From Clostridiales bacterium (lineage in GTDB: Bacteria; Bacillota; Clostridia; Oscillospirales; Oscillospiraceae): a stretch of 37,649 nt of DNA. The notes beneath the pieces are model-generated. The model was given only the letters and a program-made list of their open reading frames with translations. It was not told the DNA's origin and did no database searches. The DNA is taken from contig JALETK010000176.1 in NCBI GenBank assembly GCA_022781505.1, forward strand, positions 1 through 37,649, in the 5' to 3' direction. Shown here piece by piece: positions 15,801-22,458 of the stretch. Within the stretch, counting starts at the first letter, position 1; the number at the start of each line of letters is the position of its first letter. The position numbers and the translations under genes were made by a program.

Positions 15801-17511
15801 TGACCTGCGTCATACCACTGTCACCGACAACATGATCGCCGTCTACTCCCTGCGCACCGGCGAGTATTATGACGGATACTACTACTGCTACAACGACAAG
15901 GGCGAGTTCTACCGGATTGACGCCGACAACCATGCGGACTTTGTGACCCTGGGTAAGGCAAATCTGGATCTGGAGAACGACCAGGTTGTGAGCATGGCCA
16001 TGGACTACACCACTGGCACCATGTACGGCCTGACCCTGTCCACCTACTACACCTACGGCTATCTCGTCACCATCAACCTGGACAACGGCGAGGTAACCAA
16101 GCTGGCCCAGCTGGACACCAAGGTTTACGCTCTGGCCGCCGATCAGAACGGCGTCCTCTACGCCGCCGGCGCCCCCGACGCCTACTCTGACGCCAAGCTC
16201 TACACCCTGGACAAGACCACAGCTGCCGCCACCTTCGTGACCGATATCCCCGGCGCCCGGGTCAACACCGGCAGCAACTACTATGGCGATCTGCAGTACA
16301 GCCCCCAGATGACCTACGATGTCACCACGGACCGCCTGTACCTCAGCGCCACGGCAGACTCCCAGTATTACTCCGTGAGCTCCGGTATGTACCTGATTCA
16401 GCTCAATGGCGACGAGACGCCTGATGTTGTAAGCCTGGGCGGCATCAGTCTGTTTGTCCGGACCGGCTCCAGCATCAAGTACGGCGATGTATATCTGGGT
16501 CTCCTTTGCGCGGTTCCCGAGGCCGACGAGGTCCCCGTGGGCAAGGTCAACGGTATTGTGATGAACAAGACCGCAGGCCGTGTGGCCATGGGCGAGACCA
16601 TGCAGCTGTCCGCTGCAGCCCGTCCCTCCAATGCCGCCAACACCAGCCTCAGCTACACCACCGCCGATGCCTCCATCGCCACGGTGGATGACAAGGGCCT
16701 GGTCACCGGTGTCGCCGCCGGTACCACCGACATCACCATCAGCAGTGTGGAGAATCCCGATGTTACCGCTGTCTTCACGGTGACGGTTGTGGATCCCTCC
16801 GGCCCGCAGTCCGTGGGCTACACCATCTCCGCCAAGAAGGACGCCCTGGTCTCCTTCAACCCCGAGCTCCCCGGCTCCACGGCGGAAGTGGTCGCCACTG
16901 TCAGCGGCGGCTCCAATGTTCAGGGTATGGCCTACGGCGATGACTGCCTGTACTACGCCGTGGAGGGCAGCGGTTATCCCGAGCTGTTCCGCTACGACTT
17001 CACCACCAAGCAGGTCACCAGCATGGGCTGGCTGGAGTGCTGGACCGGCATCAACGGCATTGCCTACGACAAGGAGAACGACATTCTCTATGCCTGCGGC
17101 GGCTTCTACATGTATGCCTTCAAGGTCTCCTCCATGCAGGCCGGCCAGACCGCTTCCAACGGCGGCAACTATCTCCTGGACAGTGACTACTGCACCATCC
17201 AGGATATCGCAGTGGTTGACGGCTATGTCTACTACCTGGGCAACGACTTCTACACCTCTCAGACGAAGCTGGTCCGGGTGGACGCCACCACCATGGCCAA
17301 CCGCACGGTGGTCATTAACAATCTGGCTGTGAACACCGTTGCCGGCAAGACGGAGATGGATTACGACAGCTACCGGAATCTGTTCTACGTCACCGACGCT
17401 GCAGGCCGTCTGTACTCCTTCGACCTGGCGGGCAATGTCATCTCCATCGACACCCTGCCCGATGGCTATGACATGAACGGTCTTGCCATCGTCCCCGCCA
17501 AAGCCGATTGA
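9853..17511 (+). CDS. Giant secreted subtilisin-family (S8) protease with dockerin-like module and Ig-like/propeller-like repeats
   Basis: A 2552-residue exported serine protease, resembling lactocepin/C5a-peptidase architecture. Order: signal peptide (MKKRILSLMMALALLLTC ... ATAAQ), I9-like propeptide (about 95-195), S8 catalytic domain with Asp237 (ILDTG), His313 (DHGTHVAG), oxyanion Asn409 and Ser639 (NGTSMATP), with a PA-domain insert around 490-580. Next comes an Fn3-like domain (about 730-935) interrupted by a dockerin-like pair of calcium loops (DFNDDGEITTAD at 795-806 and DVNGDGKTDKAD at 829-840). The rest alternates beta-propeller-like repeats (FDYNTGRMYGVDL type) with three bacterial Ig-like group 2 domains (about 1483-1582, 1867-1955, 2232-2316). 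No LPXTG, SLH or C-terminal membrane segment is visible. An AGAAAGGCAGG site precedes the ATG. It is co-transcribed with the SLH/cohesin gene and followed by a terminator. Confidence 0.93.
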   Translation: MKKRILSLMMALALLLTCVPMATAAQSGFVTESTAPAQDTAVTGPVQLPVDDIDPEETSGLAQAAEAVSEPKIVHDASGRFSESAAAEPYAADDVVRLVVVMKGASLLAAGYTVDEIAAQTASVTGYQNRQLANLDTLKAGLTQAFGASEDFKINYTYTVATTGLSVTTQYGNKAAIEAMPGVEQVYVAPTFDLPTETSVDLGEAQPFTSNATTMIGADVLNETGYTGKGMKIAILDTGIVVDHPSFGPLSEDKLTESSLTQEKVEAVWDELNASGTTLLNKTYYVSTKIPYAFNYFSMNFDVSHTGTARHDHGTHVAGIAAGNKIESTTAVGVAPDAQLIVMQVFSNSGGAPWDTIMAALEDCVRLDVDVANLSLGGASGFTGGDVEMNRVLSLFENTDIEVLIASGNDTNSAYGNRTGLNLSLAGNPDIGVAGTPSTCPVAVGVASIDNDASEMLYFTVNGQDMGYTDSAASSATKFINNFKSETLEFVVIPGVGEAEDYVDLDVEGKVAVVSRGSNSFMEKQANAQKAGAVACIVYNNVPGNFGMVISDGGSHIPCISISQADGKVLTELGSGSLTVCDGSLKKFRTERMLSSFSSWGVTPDLKLKPEIAGVGGNVYSSTDPAISGSYYASWNGTSMATPQVTGAMAILVEYMRENGYGLEEGALRRAATDILMSTADPAFEGELEYSPRGQGAGLVNLTEATTTQGYLSSRDTFEGRPKGEMGDDPERTGAFSFGFEVNNFSADKALSYEFDSSVLTETLVADAFIGGTPTGLETKVVVCKSVETEILKYDFNDDGEITTADARALLRYVDGLDTLADAHLPYADVNGDGKTDKADVDVITAYCAELEVSVDLTAKVELTEEEPITSLTVAPGETVALTARIQLTEADKAVVEQFPNGIYVEGFLYANSADEDGVDLSLPFVGFYGDWSDAPIFDEPEDENASMYPRVVYTNYSQIGTNPYFRSGKSGDEYNAFSYANPLAEIDMGLLRNARKMTFTVTDKVSGEVYFDITGEYITKSTYNSSYGMVIPFYVLADEGEVWDGMDKEGNKLPDGTQVTYLVQAWVDDGDDEVDDSFSFDITLDDKAPQVLNAYSLQDSLSFGEDGSTYLTLDIQENQHIAAVIFVNEDGIIMGKYEVDNTPGVEIQQTFDITGFGMEFTIVVADYACNETELDVVLDLGDHSVEPVKKQLDKDRLYGCETFDEAVVEGGWFSANKADLSDPRNETFDSTNRYYSAEYVNGYLIAQSAVTGDLVLVTPSGSYWDSQTLVSQSGKVGDAGVWVLYDMALDYSDVGSETHDAWGNAAGKDTLYATGWKYGGDNDHDGHDDGYNALFRIWVSRWNGDVYVDEVAEFTGTGGEEILTIACDLEGNLYGIDGAGRFYSISHYGECTYIGTTDFVEELNYSGVNVIQSMGFDHNTETLYWYAHSQTPNGNYYINVCMTYIVDPKTGACTEVGTYGPSGMTCLFVPTDLESDLFQMGVNPTDVSLNPYSLTMAQGQTKRLDLNWQPWSAKPQAVTWSTSDEKVATVTSNGFVTAVGEGNVEIYAKTQIWDDWRYVDGQRDPGWVDRTATCRIKVVGSNDGIYAYIISDFKNRDNDFSWVTFSDKLPTKVNQISKPVTSFENPMDGETVTQSAIWQGGAYYNGYVYTVQKEPVLDGDGSFGNASILYRSLVTKGETPETTVIGEPERIGGEIGPEIGNLGFDYNTGRMYGVDLTNGGLAIIDLDTGIVDPLGAFSGDIGGAAIATAMCVTREGYIVIADMFSNLYTVDADTLSTTKVGSKSTDAWYYAGMTYDYDTGNIYWNPCMSAGSSPLYLVRLEPNELDPDRPEATIVDIGDVSTKSGVELTGMFTIPTEEPETKQIPVESIEITDGESVIGLVGGTMKLTAATVPTRPTVQLKTWTSDNEDVVSVDRYGNLTFRSVGTATVTVSISNKNPEDGGPFTDSIQVKVLPAAGKLDAFLNSDEDGTGYYDMWLEINDYDLRHTTVTDNMIAVYSLRTGEYYDGYYYCYNDKGEFYRIDADNHADFVTLGKANLDLENDQVVSMAMDYTTGTMYGLTLSTYYTYGYLVTINLDNGEVTKLAQLDTKVYALAADQNGVLYAAGAPDAYSDAKLYTLDKTTAAATFVTDIPGARVNTGSNYYGDLQYSPQMTYDVTTDRLYLSATADSQYYSVSSGMYLIQLNGDETPDVVSLGGISLFVRTGSSIKYGDVYLGLLCAVPEADEVPVGKVNGIVMNKTAGRVAMGETMQLSAAARPSNAANTSLSYTTADASIATVDDKGLVTGVAAGTTDITISSVENPDVTAVFTVTVVDPSGPQSVGYTISAKKDALVSFNPELPGSTAEVVATVSGGSNVQGMAYGDDCLYYAVEGSGYPELFRYDFTTKQVTSMGWLECWTGINGIAYDKENDILYACGGFYMYAFKVSSMQAGQTASNGGNYLLDSDYCTIQDIAVVDGYVYYLGNDFYTSQTKLVRVDATTMANRTVVINNLAVNTVAGKTEMDYDSYRNLFYVTDAAGRLYSFDLAGNVISIDTLPDGYDMNGLAIVPAKAD

Positions 17512-17545
17512 GCACCCGCTCTGACGGAATTCCCCCCTTAACCCC

Positions 17546-17579
17546 AAGCGCCCGAGGGCTCCGGCCCCCGGGCGCTTTT
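17546..17579 (+). terminator. Intrinsic terminator of the protease gene
   Basis: AAGCGCCCG (17546-17554) pairs with CGGGCGCTT (17569-17577), with further GGG/CCC pairing inside, and ends in TTTT. It lies 34 bases after the protease stop codon. Confidence 0.85.
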
Positions 17580-17640
17580 CCACAAACCGGTGTGTTAAGA
17601 GTTCCCCGCCCTGTGGGAGGGCCCATCCCCAGAACTCCCG

Positions 17641-17745
17641 CCTGTCATCCTGAGCCAAAAGCGAAGGATCTCTCGCTTCCAGGGTTCCAACGCGGGACGG
17701 GCCCCCACTGCACGAGATCCTTCGGCTGTGCCTCAGGATGACAGG
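17641..17745. repeat. Dispersed inverted-repeat element, copy 1
   Basis: The ends are perfect 14-bp inverted repeats (CCTGTCATCCTGAG at 17641-17654, CTCAGGATGACAGG at 17732-17745), with inner AAAGCGAAGGATCT and AGATCCTTCGGCT also complementary. A related element is at 34173-34262. It carries no gene and looks like a non-autonomous MITE/REP-like unit. The 17512-17864 gap holds this element between two terminators and nothing else I recognise. Confidence 0.8.
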
Positions 17746-17778
17746 GGGGGCGGCGCGCCCTGGAAGTTCGCGCATTTG

Positions 17779-17817
17779 CAAAAACAGCGGGGTATGCAGC
17801 ATTTGCATACCCCGCTG
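17779..17817 (-). terminator. Intrinsic terminator of the zinc-peptidase operon
   Basis: CAGCGGGGTATGCA (17785-17798) and TGCATACCCCGCTG (17804-17817) form a perfect 14-bp stem with a 5-base loop. On the minus strand it is followed by TTTTTGC, giving a U-tract 48 bases past the YugP-like stop. Confidence 0.85.
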
Positions 17818-17864
17818 GGTGAATTGGAATATTGTTTGGCCGGCCCAAGGGCAAGGTTGGACGG

Positions 17865-18572
17865 TCAGTCGTCTCTTCTGCGGCCGAAGAGGAGGATCAG
17901 GCGGAAGAGCTGGGTCACGGCCACGGTGAGGGCGGCCACATAGGTGAGGGCGGCGGCGCGGAGGGTTTTTCTTGCGCCGTCCATCTCGTCGTCGTAGAGA
18001 AGTCCACCGGAGGAGATGGCCTTCAGGGCCCGGCTGCTGGCGTTGAACTCCGTGGGGAGGGTCACCAGCTGGAAGAGGGCGGACAGGCCAAAGCAGGCGA
18101 TTCCCACATACACCAGCCAGTAAAGCCCCCCGTCGGCGCCGCCGGAGAAAATCAGGCCCAAAAGAATGAGGGGGGTGGACAGCCGGGAGCCGATGTTGGT
18201 GATGGGCACAATGGCGTTGCGGAGCTTGATGGGAACATAGCCCACGGCGTGCTGCACCGCGTGGCCGGCCTCGTGACAGGCCACGCCAATGGCAGCGGTG
18301 GAGGTGTTGTTGTACACGTTGTCCGAAAGGCGGATGACATTGCTCCGGGGGTCATAGTGGTCGGTGAGATTGCCGCTGACGTGCTGAATCTGCACGGAGT
18401 ACAGGCCGTTGGCGTCCAGCACTCGGCGGGCTGCCTGGGCTCCTGTGATGCCCTTCCGGGAGTATTGGGTGGAATATTTTCTAAAGGTGCCGTTGACGTT
18501 GGCGCTGGCCCACATGGCCAGTATCACGGCAGGCAGCACCAGGACGATATACGTCCAGTCAATATAGAACAT
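17865..18572 (-). CDS. YugP-type membrane zinc metallopeptidase
   Basis: A 235-residue member of the Zn_peptidase_2 (YugP) family. An N-terminal helix (YIVLVLPAVILAMWAS) is followed by a conserved soluble segment (SGNLTDHYDPRSNVIRLSDNVY) and the zinc-binding motif HEAGH at residues 100-104, then further hydrophobic helices (LILLGLIF, LYWLVYVGIACFGLSALFQLVTLP). The family is widespread in Firmicutes, but substrates are not well established. An AAAAGGAGG site precedes the ATG and overlaps the stop codon of the TIGR04255 gene 14 bp upstream, so the two genes are coupled. The terminator downstream fits the end of the operon. Confidence 0.9.
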   Translation of the reverse strand: MFYIDWTYIVLVLPAVILAMWASANVNGTFRKYSTQYSRKGITGAQAARRVLDANGLYSVQIQHVSGNLTDHYDPRSNVIRLSDNVYNNTSTAAIGVACHEAGHAVQHAVGYVPIKLRNAIVPITNIGSRLSTPLILLGLIFSGGADGGLYWLVYVGIACFGLSALFQLVTLPTEFNASSRALKAISSGGLLYDDEMDGARKTLRAAALTYVAALTVAVTQLFRLILLFGRRRDD

Positions 18573-18586
18573 GCAAAAGCCTCCTT

Positions 18587-19378
18587 TTACAGATACTCCA
18601 GAGGCTCCATGGCGTCCCGGAGCCGGTCGGTGATGGCTCCCAGGAAGAGGCTGTCCGCCTGCTGGTGCAGGGTCTGCATGGCGCCGGTGGAGAGGTTCAC
18701 GGGCACGTTTCCGCTCATGAACAGGTCGTTGTCCAGAATGAAGTAGACCTCCTTATCCTCCGCCTTTCCGGGGCGGCGGATCATGCCGGGGCCCGCGTGA
18801 ATCTTGGCCCGGCAGCCGCCCCGGAGATTTACCTCCGTATCCAGAGAGCTGCGGGTGGTGGCAGTCTCCTGGACGTCCTCCTCGGCCAGAATGCCCAGAT
18901 AGCAGGGCTGGAGCAGCTCCCGGAAGGGGACGCCCTCCAGGTCCAGCTGCTTGCGGGAGAAGGCGTTGATGTACCGCAGGCCAACCCGCTCAAAGTAGGC
19001 GGGCTTGTAGGTCTTGATAAAGGCGGCCAGGGGCAAGTCCAGCTTCTGGGCAAAGTCCTCCCAGTTGGTGTACCGGCTGCAGGCCAGGGAGATGAACTTG
19101 CTGGTGAGATTGACCCGCCAGGTGCCGTCGGCAGAGGCGAACTGATAATTGATGGTCTCCGGCTGATTCTGCAGGGTGAAGTTCCCCGGGGCGCCAGTCA
19201 GCTTGGGGGCGGGAGCCTCCTTCCGGGCGGTGTACTGGGGATAGTCCCCCCGGATCAGCTCCTGAAAATCCGCAGGGGCCTTGGCGGCGATGGTCAGAAT
19301 CTCCGGGAAGCGAAGCTGGCAAATCACCTCCATCAGCTGATTCTTCCGAAAGGCCTGTCTTGGCTCTTGAGAAAACAT
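18587..19378 (-). CDS. TIGR04255 family protein
   Basis: A 263-residue soluble protein. The N-terminal signature (RKNQLMEVICQLRFPEILTI), the middle WRVNLTSKFISLACSRYTNWEDFAQKL and the later FERVGLRYINAF match the TIGR04255 family, which is sporadically distributed and functionally uncharacterised; some members appear near defence genes. No catalytic motif or membrane segment is visible. It starts with ATG behind AAAAGGAG and has a near-consensus promoter. It is the first gene of a two-gene operon with the zinc peptidase. There are no other defence genes nearby, so I do not assign a defence role. Confidence 0.75.
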   Translation of the reverse strand: MFSQEPRQAFRKNQLMEVICQLRFPEILTIAAKAPADFQELIRGDYPQYTARKEAPAPKLTGAPGNFTLQNQPETINYQFASADGTWRVNLTSKFISLACSRYTNWEDFAQKLDLPLAAFIKTYKPAYFERVGLRYINAFSRKQLDLEGVPFRELLQPCYLGILAEEDVQETATTRSSLDTEVNLRGGCRAKIHAGPGMIRRPGKAEDKEVYFILDNDLFMSGNVPVNLSTGAMQTLHQQADSLFLGAITDRLRDAMEPLEYL

Positions 19379-19419
19379 AGAACAAATCTCCTTTTATATA
19401 GTATCGTTTCTTTCCTCCT

Positions 19420-19448
19420 ATTATACCCGCATTTTACCAGAATGGCAA
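19420..19448 (-). promoter_or_regulatory. Sigma-A promoter for the TIGR04255-peptidase operon
   Basis: Minus strand TTGCCA (19443-19448), 17-bp spacer, TATAAT (19420-19425). It is back to back with the promoter at 19480-19508. Confidence 0.75.
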
Positions 19449-19479
19449 GGTTGTGGAACCGGTTAGGGGAAGCAAATTC

Positions 19480-19508
19480 TTTACTTTTCTGTAAACATTG
19501 CGTATAAT
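19480..19508 (+). promoter_or_regulatory. Sigma-A promoter for the PAP2-hydrolase-nrdG-dut operon
   Basis: TTTACT (19480-19485), 17-bp spacer, TATAAT (19503-19508). It lies about 25 bases before the first start codon, giving a very short leader. Confidence 0.75.
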
Positions 19509-19532
19509 GGTTCCAGAATTCTCTTGGGAGGG

Positions 19533-20456
19533 ATGGACTTGAAGTTTTTACATCTGCTGGAGGGAATCCGCTGCCCGGTGCTGGATCTTCTGATGCAGGG
19601 GATTACGGAGCTGGGCTCCGAGGTGTTTTTCCTGGTGGCGGCGCTGGTGCTGTTCTGGTGCCTGGATAAGAAAAAGGGCTACTATCTTCTGACGGTGGGC
19701 TTTTTCGGGACGATTCTCAGCCAGTTTCTGAAGCTCTGCTGCCGGATTCCCAGGCCCTGGGTGCGGGACCCCTCCCTCACCATTGTGGAGTCCGCCCGGG
19801 CAGGGGCCACGGGCTACAGCTTCCCCAGCGGCCACACCCAGAATTCCGTGGGTACCTTTGGGGTGTTTGCGGCCACCGTGAAGAAGCGGTGGGTTCGGAT
19901 TGTGTGTGTGGCGCTGATGATTCTGGTGCCCTTCTCCCGGATGTACCTGGGGGTACATACCCCTGCGGACGTGCTCACAGCGGCGGCCATTGCCCTGGCG
20001 CTGGTGCTCCTGGTGCGGCCTGTGGTTTACAGCGAGAAGAGGTGGGTGTTCCCTGCCACCCTGGGGGTCATGTCCCTCTGCGCCCTGGGCTTTGTCCTCT
20101 ATGTGGAGCTGGCTGCCTTCCCGGAGGACATGGACCCGGAGAATCTGGCGGAGGGAGTCAAAAATGCCTACAGCCTCCTGGGGGCTCTTTTGGGCATGAT
20201 CATTGCCTACCTTCTGGATGAGCATAAGACCCATTTCCCGGTGAAAGCTGTGTGGTGGGCCCAGCTTCTGAAGGTGGCCCTGGGCCTGGGTCTCACCATG
20301 GCGGTGCGCCTGGTTCTGAAGGCACCCCTCCTGGCCCTGACCGGCGGCCACGCCAGCGCCCATGGTATCCGGTACTTCATCATGGTTCTGGTGGCAGGAG
20401 CTCTGTGGCCCCTGACCTTCCGCTGGTTTGAGACCCTGGGGAGGGGAAAGCCATGA
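19533..20456 (+). CDS. PAP2-family membrane phosphatase
   Basis: A membrane phosphatase of about 308 residues. The three PAP2 signature motifs are present: KLCCRIPRPW, YSFPSGHTQN (His acid/base) and FSRMYLGVHTPADV (nucleophilic His). Multiple hydrophobic helices surround them, and a longer than usual C-terminal half adds four or more helices. Likely substrates are lipid phosphates such as undecaprenyl pyrophosphate, which would link it to bacitracin-type envelope stress, but this is inferred from the family. Start choice is uncertain: GGGAGG directly abuts the ATG at 19533, whereas a TTG two codons further (19539) has ideal spacing. It overlaps the next gene by ATGA. Confidence 0.88.
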   Translation: MDLKFLHLLEGIRCPVLDLLMQGITELGSEVFFLVAALVLFWCLDKKKGYYLLTVGFFGTILSQFLKLCCRIPRPWVRDPSLTIVESARAGATGYSFPSGHTQNSVGTFGVFAATVKKRWVRIVCVALMILVPFSRMYLGVHTPADVLTAAAIALALVLLVRPVVYSEKRWVFPATLGVMSLCALGFVLYVELAAFPEDMDPENLAEGVKNAYSLLGALLGMIIAYLLDEHKTHFPVKAVWWAQLLKVALGLGLTMAVRLVLKAPLLALTGGHASAHGIRYFIMVLVAGALWPLTFRWFETLGRGKP

Positions 20457-21400
20457 TTGTCCTGTGGATTTTGCTGGGCATTGTGCTGTTGCTGATTCTT
20501 ATAAGCCTGGTGACGTTTTTCGCCGTCTGCGGCAGGAAGGAGATCCCCTGGGAGGACCATGAATCCATGGTGAAGGCCGTGGGGGAGAGCTATGCCAACC
20601 TGATTCAGGGAGGGGTGGACTGGCTTCGGGCACAGAACCCCCGGGAGCTTACGCTCACCAGCTACGACGGTCTGCGGCTTCACGCCCGCTGGATTCCGGT
20701 GGAAAAGGCCCGGGGAACCATTGTGTTCTTCCATGGCTGGCACAGCAGCATTGTGGGGGATTTCAGCCCCAGTATGCCCCAGTATCATGACATGGGCTTC
20801 AATCTGCTGCTCACCGACCAGAGAGCCCAGAACGGGAGCGAAGGGCGGTTCATCACCTTCGGCATCCGGGAGAGCCGGGACGTGGCTCCCTGGGTGGAGC
20901 TGCACAACCGGACCTTCGGAGCCTGCCCCGTGTTTTTGGCCGGGCTTTCCATGGGTGCTACCACGGTGCTCATGGCCGCCGGGGAGAAGCTCCCGGATAA
21001 CGTCCGGGGAATCATTGCCGACTGCGGCTTTACCTCCCCCTGGGAGATCATGGCCGATGTGGCCAGAACCAGGGCCCATCTGCCGGCCTTCCCCCTTTTA
21101 TACCTGGTGAATTTCTGGTGCCGGATCCTGGGGGGCTTTGACGCCAGGGAGAATTCCACCGTTCGGGCCATGGAGAAAAACCGCCTGCCGGTCTTCCTGG
21201 CCCACGGGGAGGCGGATAATTTTGTTCCCTGCCGGATGAGCCGGGAGGCCTATGACGCCGCCCGGTGCCCCAAGACCCTTCTGACCGTCCCCGGCGCGGG
21301 CCACGGCAGAAGCTATCTGGTTCAGAAAGAACGATATATAAATATGCTGAGTGAATTTCTCCGGAGCAATCTGGAGAGGGAGGAGGCGCATCGCCTGTGA
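20453..21400 (+). CDS. Membrane-anchored alpha/beta hydrolase
   Basis: A 315-residue serine hydrolase. An N-terminal transmembrane anchor (VLWILLGIVLLLILISLVTFFAV) leads into an alpha/beta-hydrolase fold with the oxyanion region FFHGWHSS, nucleophile Ser166 in GLSMGA, Asp255 in HGEADNFVP and His284 in GAGHGRS. Close relatives are annotated as hydrolases of unknown specificity, acting on esters or peptides; I cannot name the substrate. It overlaps both the PAP2 gene and nrdG, so it is certainly part of this operon. Confidence 0.9.
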   Translation: MIVLWILLGIVLLLILISLVTFFAVCGRKEIPWEDHESMVKAVGESYANLIQGGVDWLRAQNPRELTLTSYDGLRLHARWIPVEKARGTIVFFHGWHSSIVGDFSPSMPQYHDMGFNLLLTDQRAQNGSEGRFITFGIRESRDVAPWVELHNRTFGACPVFLAGLSMGATTVLMAAGEKLPDNVRGIIADCGFTSPWEIMADVARTRAHLPAFPLLYLVNFWCRILGGFDARENSTVRAMEKNRLPVFLAHGEADNFVPCRMSREAYDAARCPKTLLTVPGAGHGRSYLVQKERYINMLSEFLRSNLEREEAHRL

Positions 21401-21942
21401 ATTACGCTGCGATTAAAAACTGTGACATTGCCAACGGCCCCGGGGTTCGGGTGAGCCTGTTTGTGTCCGGCTGCACCCGGCACTGCAAGGACTGCTTCAA
21501 CCGGGAGGCCTGGGATTTCCAATATGGAGAGCCCTTCACCCAGGAGACCATCGACCGGATTCTGACGTACCTGGCCCCGGATTACATCAAGGGCCTCACG
21601 GTCCTGGGCGGGGAGCCCTTCGAGCCCCAGAATCAGCCGGGTGTGCTGGAGCTTTTGCGCCAGGTTCGGGCCAGATACCCGGAGAAATCCATCTGGGCCT
21701 TTTCCGGCTATACCCTGGATGGACACATTCTGGCCAAAAGGCTGGGCCCCTGGGAGGTCACCCGGGAGCTGCTGTCCTGCCTGGATGTGCTGGTGGACGG
21801 CCCCTTTATGGCGGAGGAGAAGGATCTGTCCCTGCGGTTCCGGGGCTCCCGGAATCAGCGGCTGATTGACATGAAAAAGACCCTGGCCACAGGGGAGATC
21901 ACCCTCTGGACCGACTGGCAGAGCGGGGAGGAAACGAGATGA
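21397..21942 (+). CDS. nrdG: Anaerobic ribonucleoside-triphosphate reductase activating protein
   Basis: A radical-SAM activase of 181 residues that installs the glycyl radical on the class III ribonucleotide reductase NrdD. The 4Fe-4S ligands are Cys26, Cys30 and Cys33 in the spacing CTRHCKDC, after the typical start MNYAAIKNCDIANGPGVRVSLFVSGC. The glycine-rich segment LGGEPFEPQN is the SAM-binding motif. It starts with GTG overlapping the previous stop (GTGA) and overlaps dut by ATGA. The usual partner nrdD is not next to it and must lie elsewhere. The assignment is confident. Confidence 0.95.
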   Translation: MNYAAIKNCDIANGPGVRVSLFVSGCTRHCKDCFNREAWDFQYGEPFTQETIDRILTYLAPDYIKGLTVLGGEPFEPQNQPGVLELLRQVRARYPEKSIWAFSGYTLDGHILAKRLGPWEVTRELLSCLDVLVDGPFMAEEKDLSLRFRGSRNQRLIDMKKTLATGEITLWTDWQSGEETR

Positions 21943-22376
21943 AGCTGCAGGTAAAGAAGCTGAAGCCAGGGGCAAAGCTCCCCACCTATGCCACGGCCCA
22001 ATCCGCCGGGGCGGATCTGTACGTCTGCCTAGAGGAGCCGGTGACCCTCCAGCCCGGGGAGACCAAATTCCTTCCCACGGGCCTGGCTGTGGCAGTGCCC
22101 CAGGGCTATGCGGGGCTGGTGTTTGCCCGCAGCGGCATGGCCTGCAAGCGGGGCCTGGCCCCGGCCAACAAGGTGGGTGTCATCGACTCCGACTACCGGG
22201 GGGAGGTCAATGTGGTGCTCCACAACCACGGCCCGGAGCCCCAGACCGTCCTGAACGGAGACCGGGTGGCCCAGCTGGTTCTGGTGCCCGTGCTGACTCC
22301 GGAGCCGGAGCTGGTGGAGGAGCTGGAGGAGACCGGCCGGGGCGCCGGTGGCTTCGGCTCCACGGGGAGAAACTAA
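21939..22376 (+). CDS. dut: dUTP diphosphatase
   Basis: A trimeric-type dUTPase of 145 residues that converts dUTP to dUMP and pyrophosphate, keeping uracil out of DNA and feeding dTMP synthesis. All five conserved motifs are present: AQSAGADLYV, ARSGMACKRGL, NKVGVIDSDYRGEVNVVLHNHG (catalytic Asp in VIDSDYRG), GDRVAQLVLVPV and the flexible C-terminal GRGAGGFGSTG. It is the last gene of the overlapping operon. Its pairing with nrdG is functionally sensible because both act in deoxynucleotide supply. Confidence 0.96.
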   Translation: MKLQVKKLKPGAKLPTYATAQSAGADLYVCLEEPVTLQPGETKFLPTGLAVAVPQGYAGLVFARSGMACKRGLAPANKVGVIDSDYRGEVNVVLHNHGPEPQTVLNGDRVAQLVLVPVLTPEPELVEELEETGRGAGGFGSTGRN

Positions 22377-22399
22377 ATGGCTGCGCCATGGGTTATTCC

Positions 22400-22435
22400 T
22401 TGAAAAGATATCCATATTCTGATAAAATATGGATA
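22400..22435 (+). promoter_or_regulatory. Promoter and palindromic operator of the antitoxin gene
   Basis: TTGAAA (22400-22405), 17-bp spacer, TAAAAT (22423-22428). A perfect 10-bp inverted repeat, TATCCATATT (22409-22418) and AATATGGATA (22426-22435), spans the spacer and the -10. This is the expected layout for autorepression by a Phd/YefM dimer. Confidence 0.7.
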
Positions 22436-22458
22436 CAATCATTTGCGGGGGTAATTCT

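Noticed and set aside
9820-17808. A 2662-residue open frame antisense to the protease gene
   Set aside because: It mirrors the protease frame in GC-rich DNA. The translation is a monotonous Gly/His/Val/Ala/Ile-rich string with no domains, signal peptide or ribosome site, while the opposite strand has a full catalytic triad and known domains.
18587-19378. A defence island around the TIGR04255 protein
   Set aside because: The neighbours are a zinc peptidase and housekeeping genes; no restriction, nuclease or abortive-infection genes are nearby.
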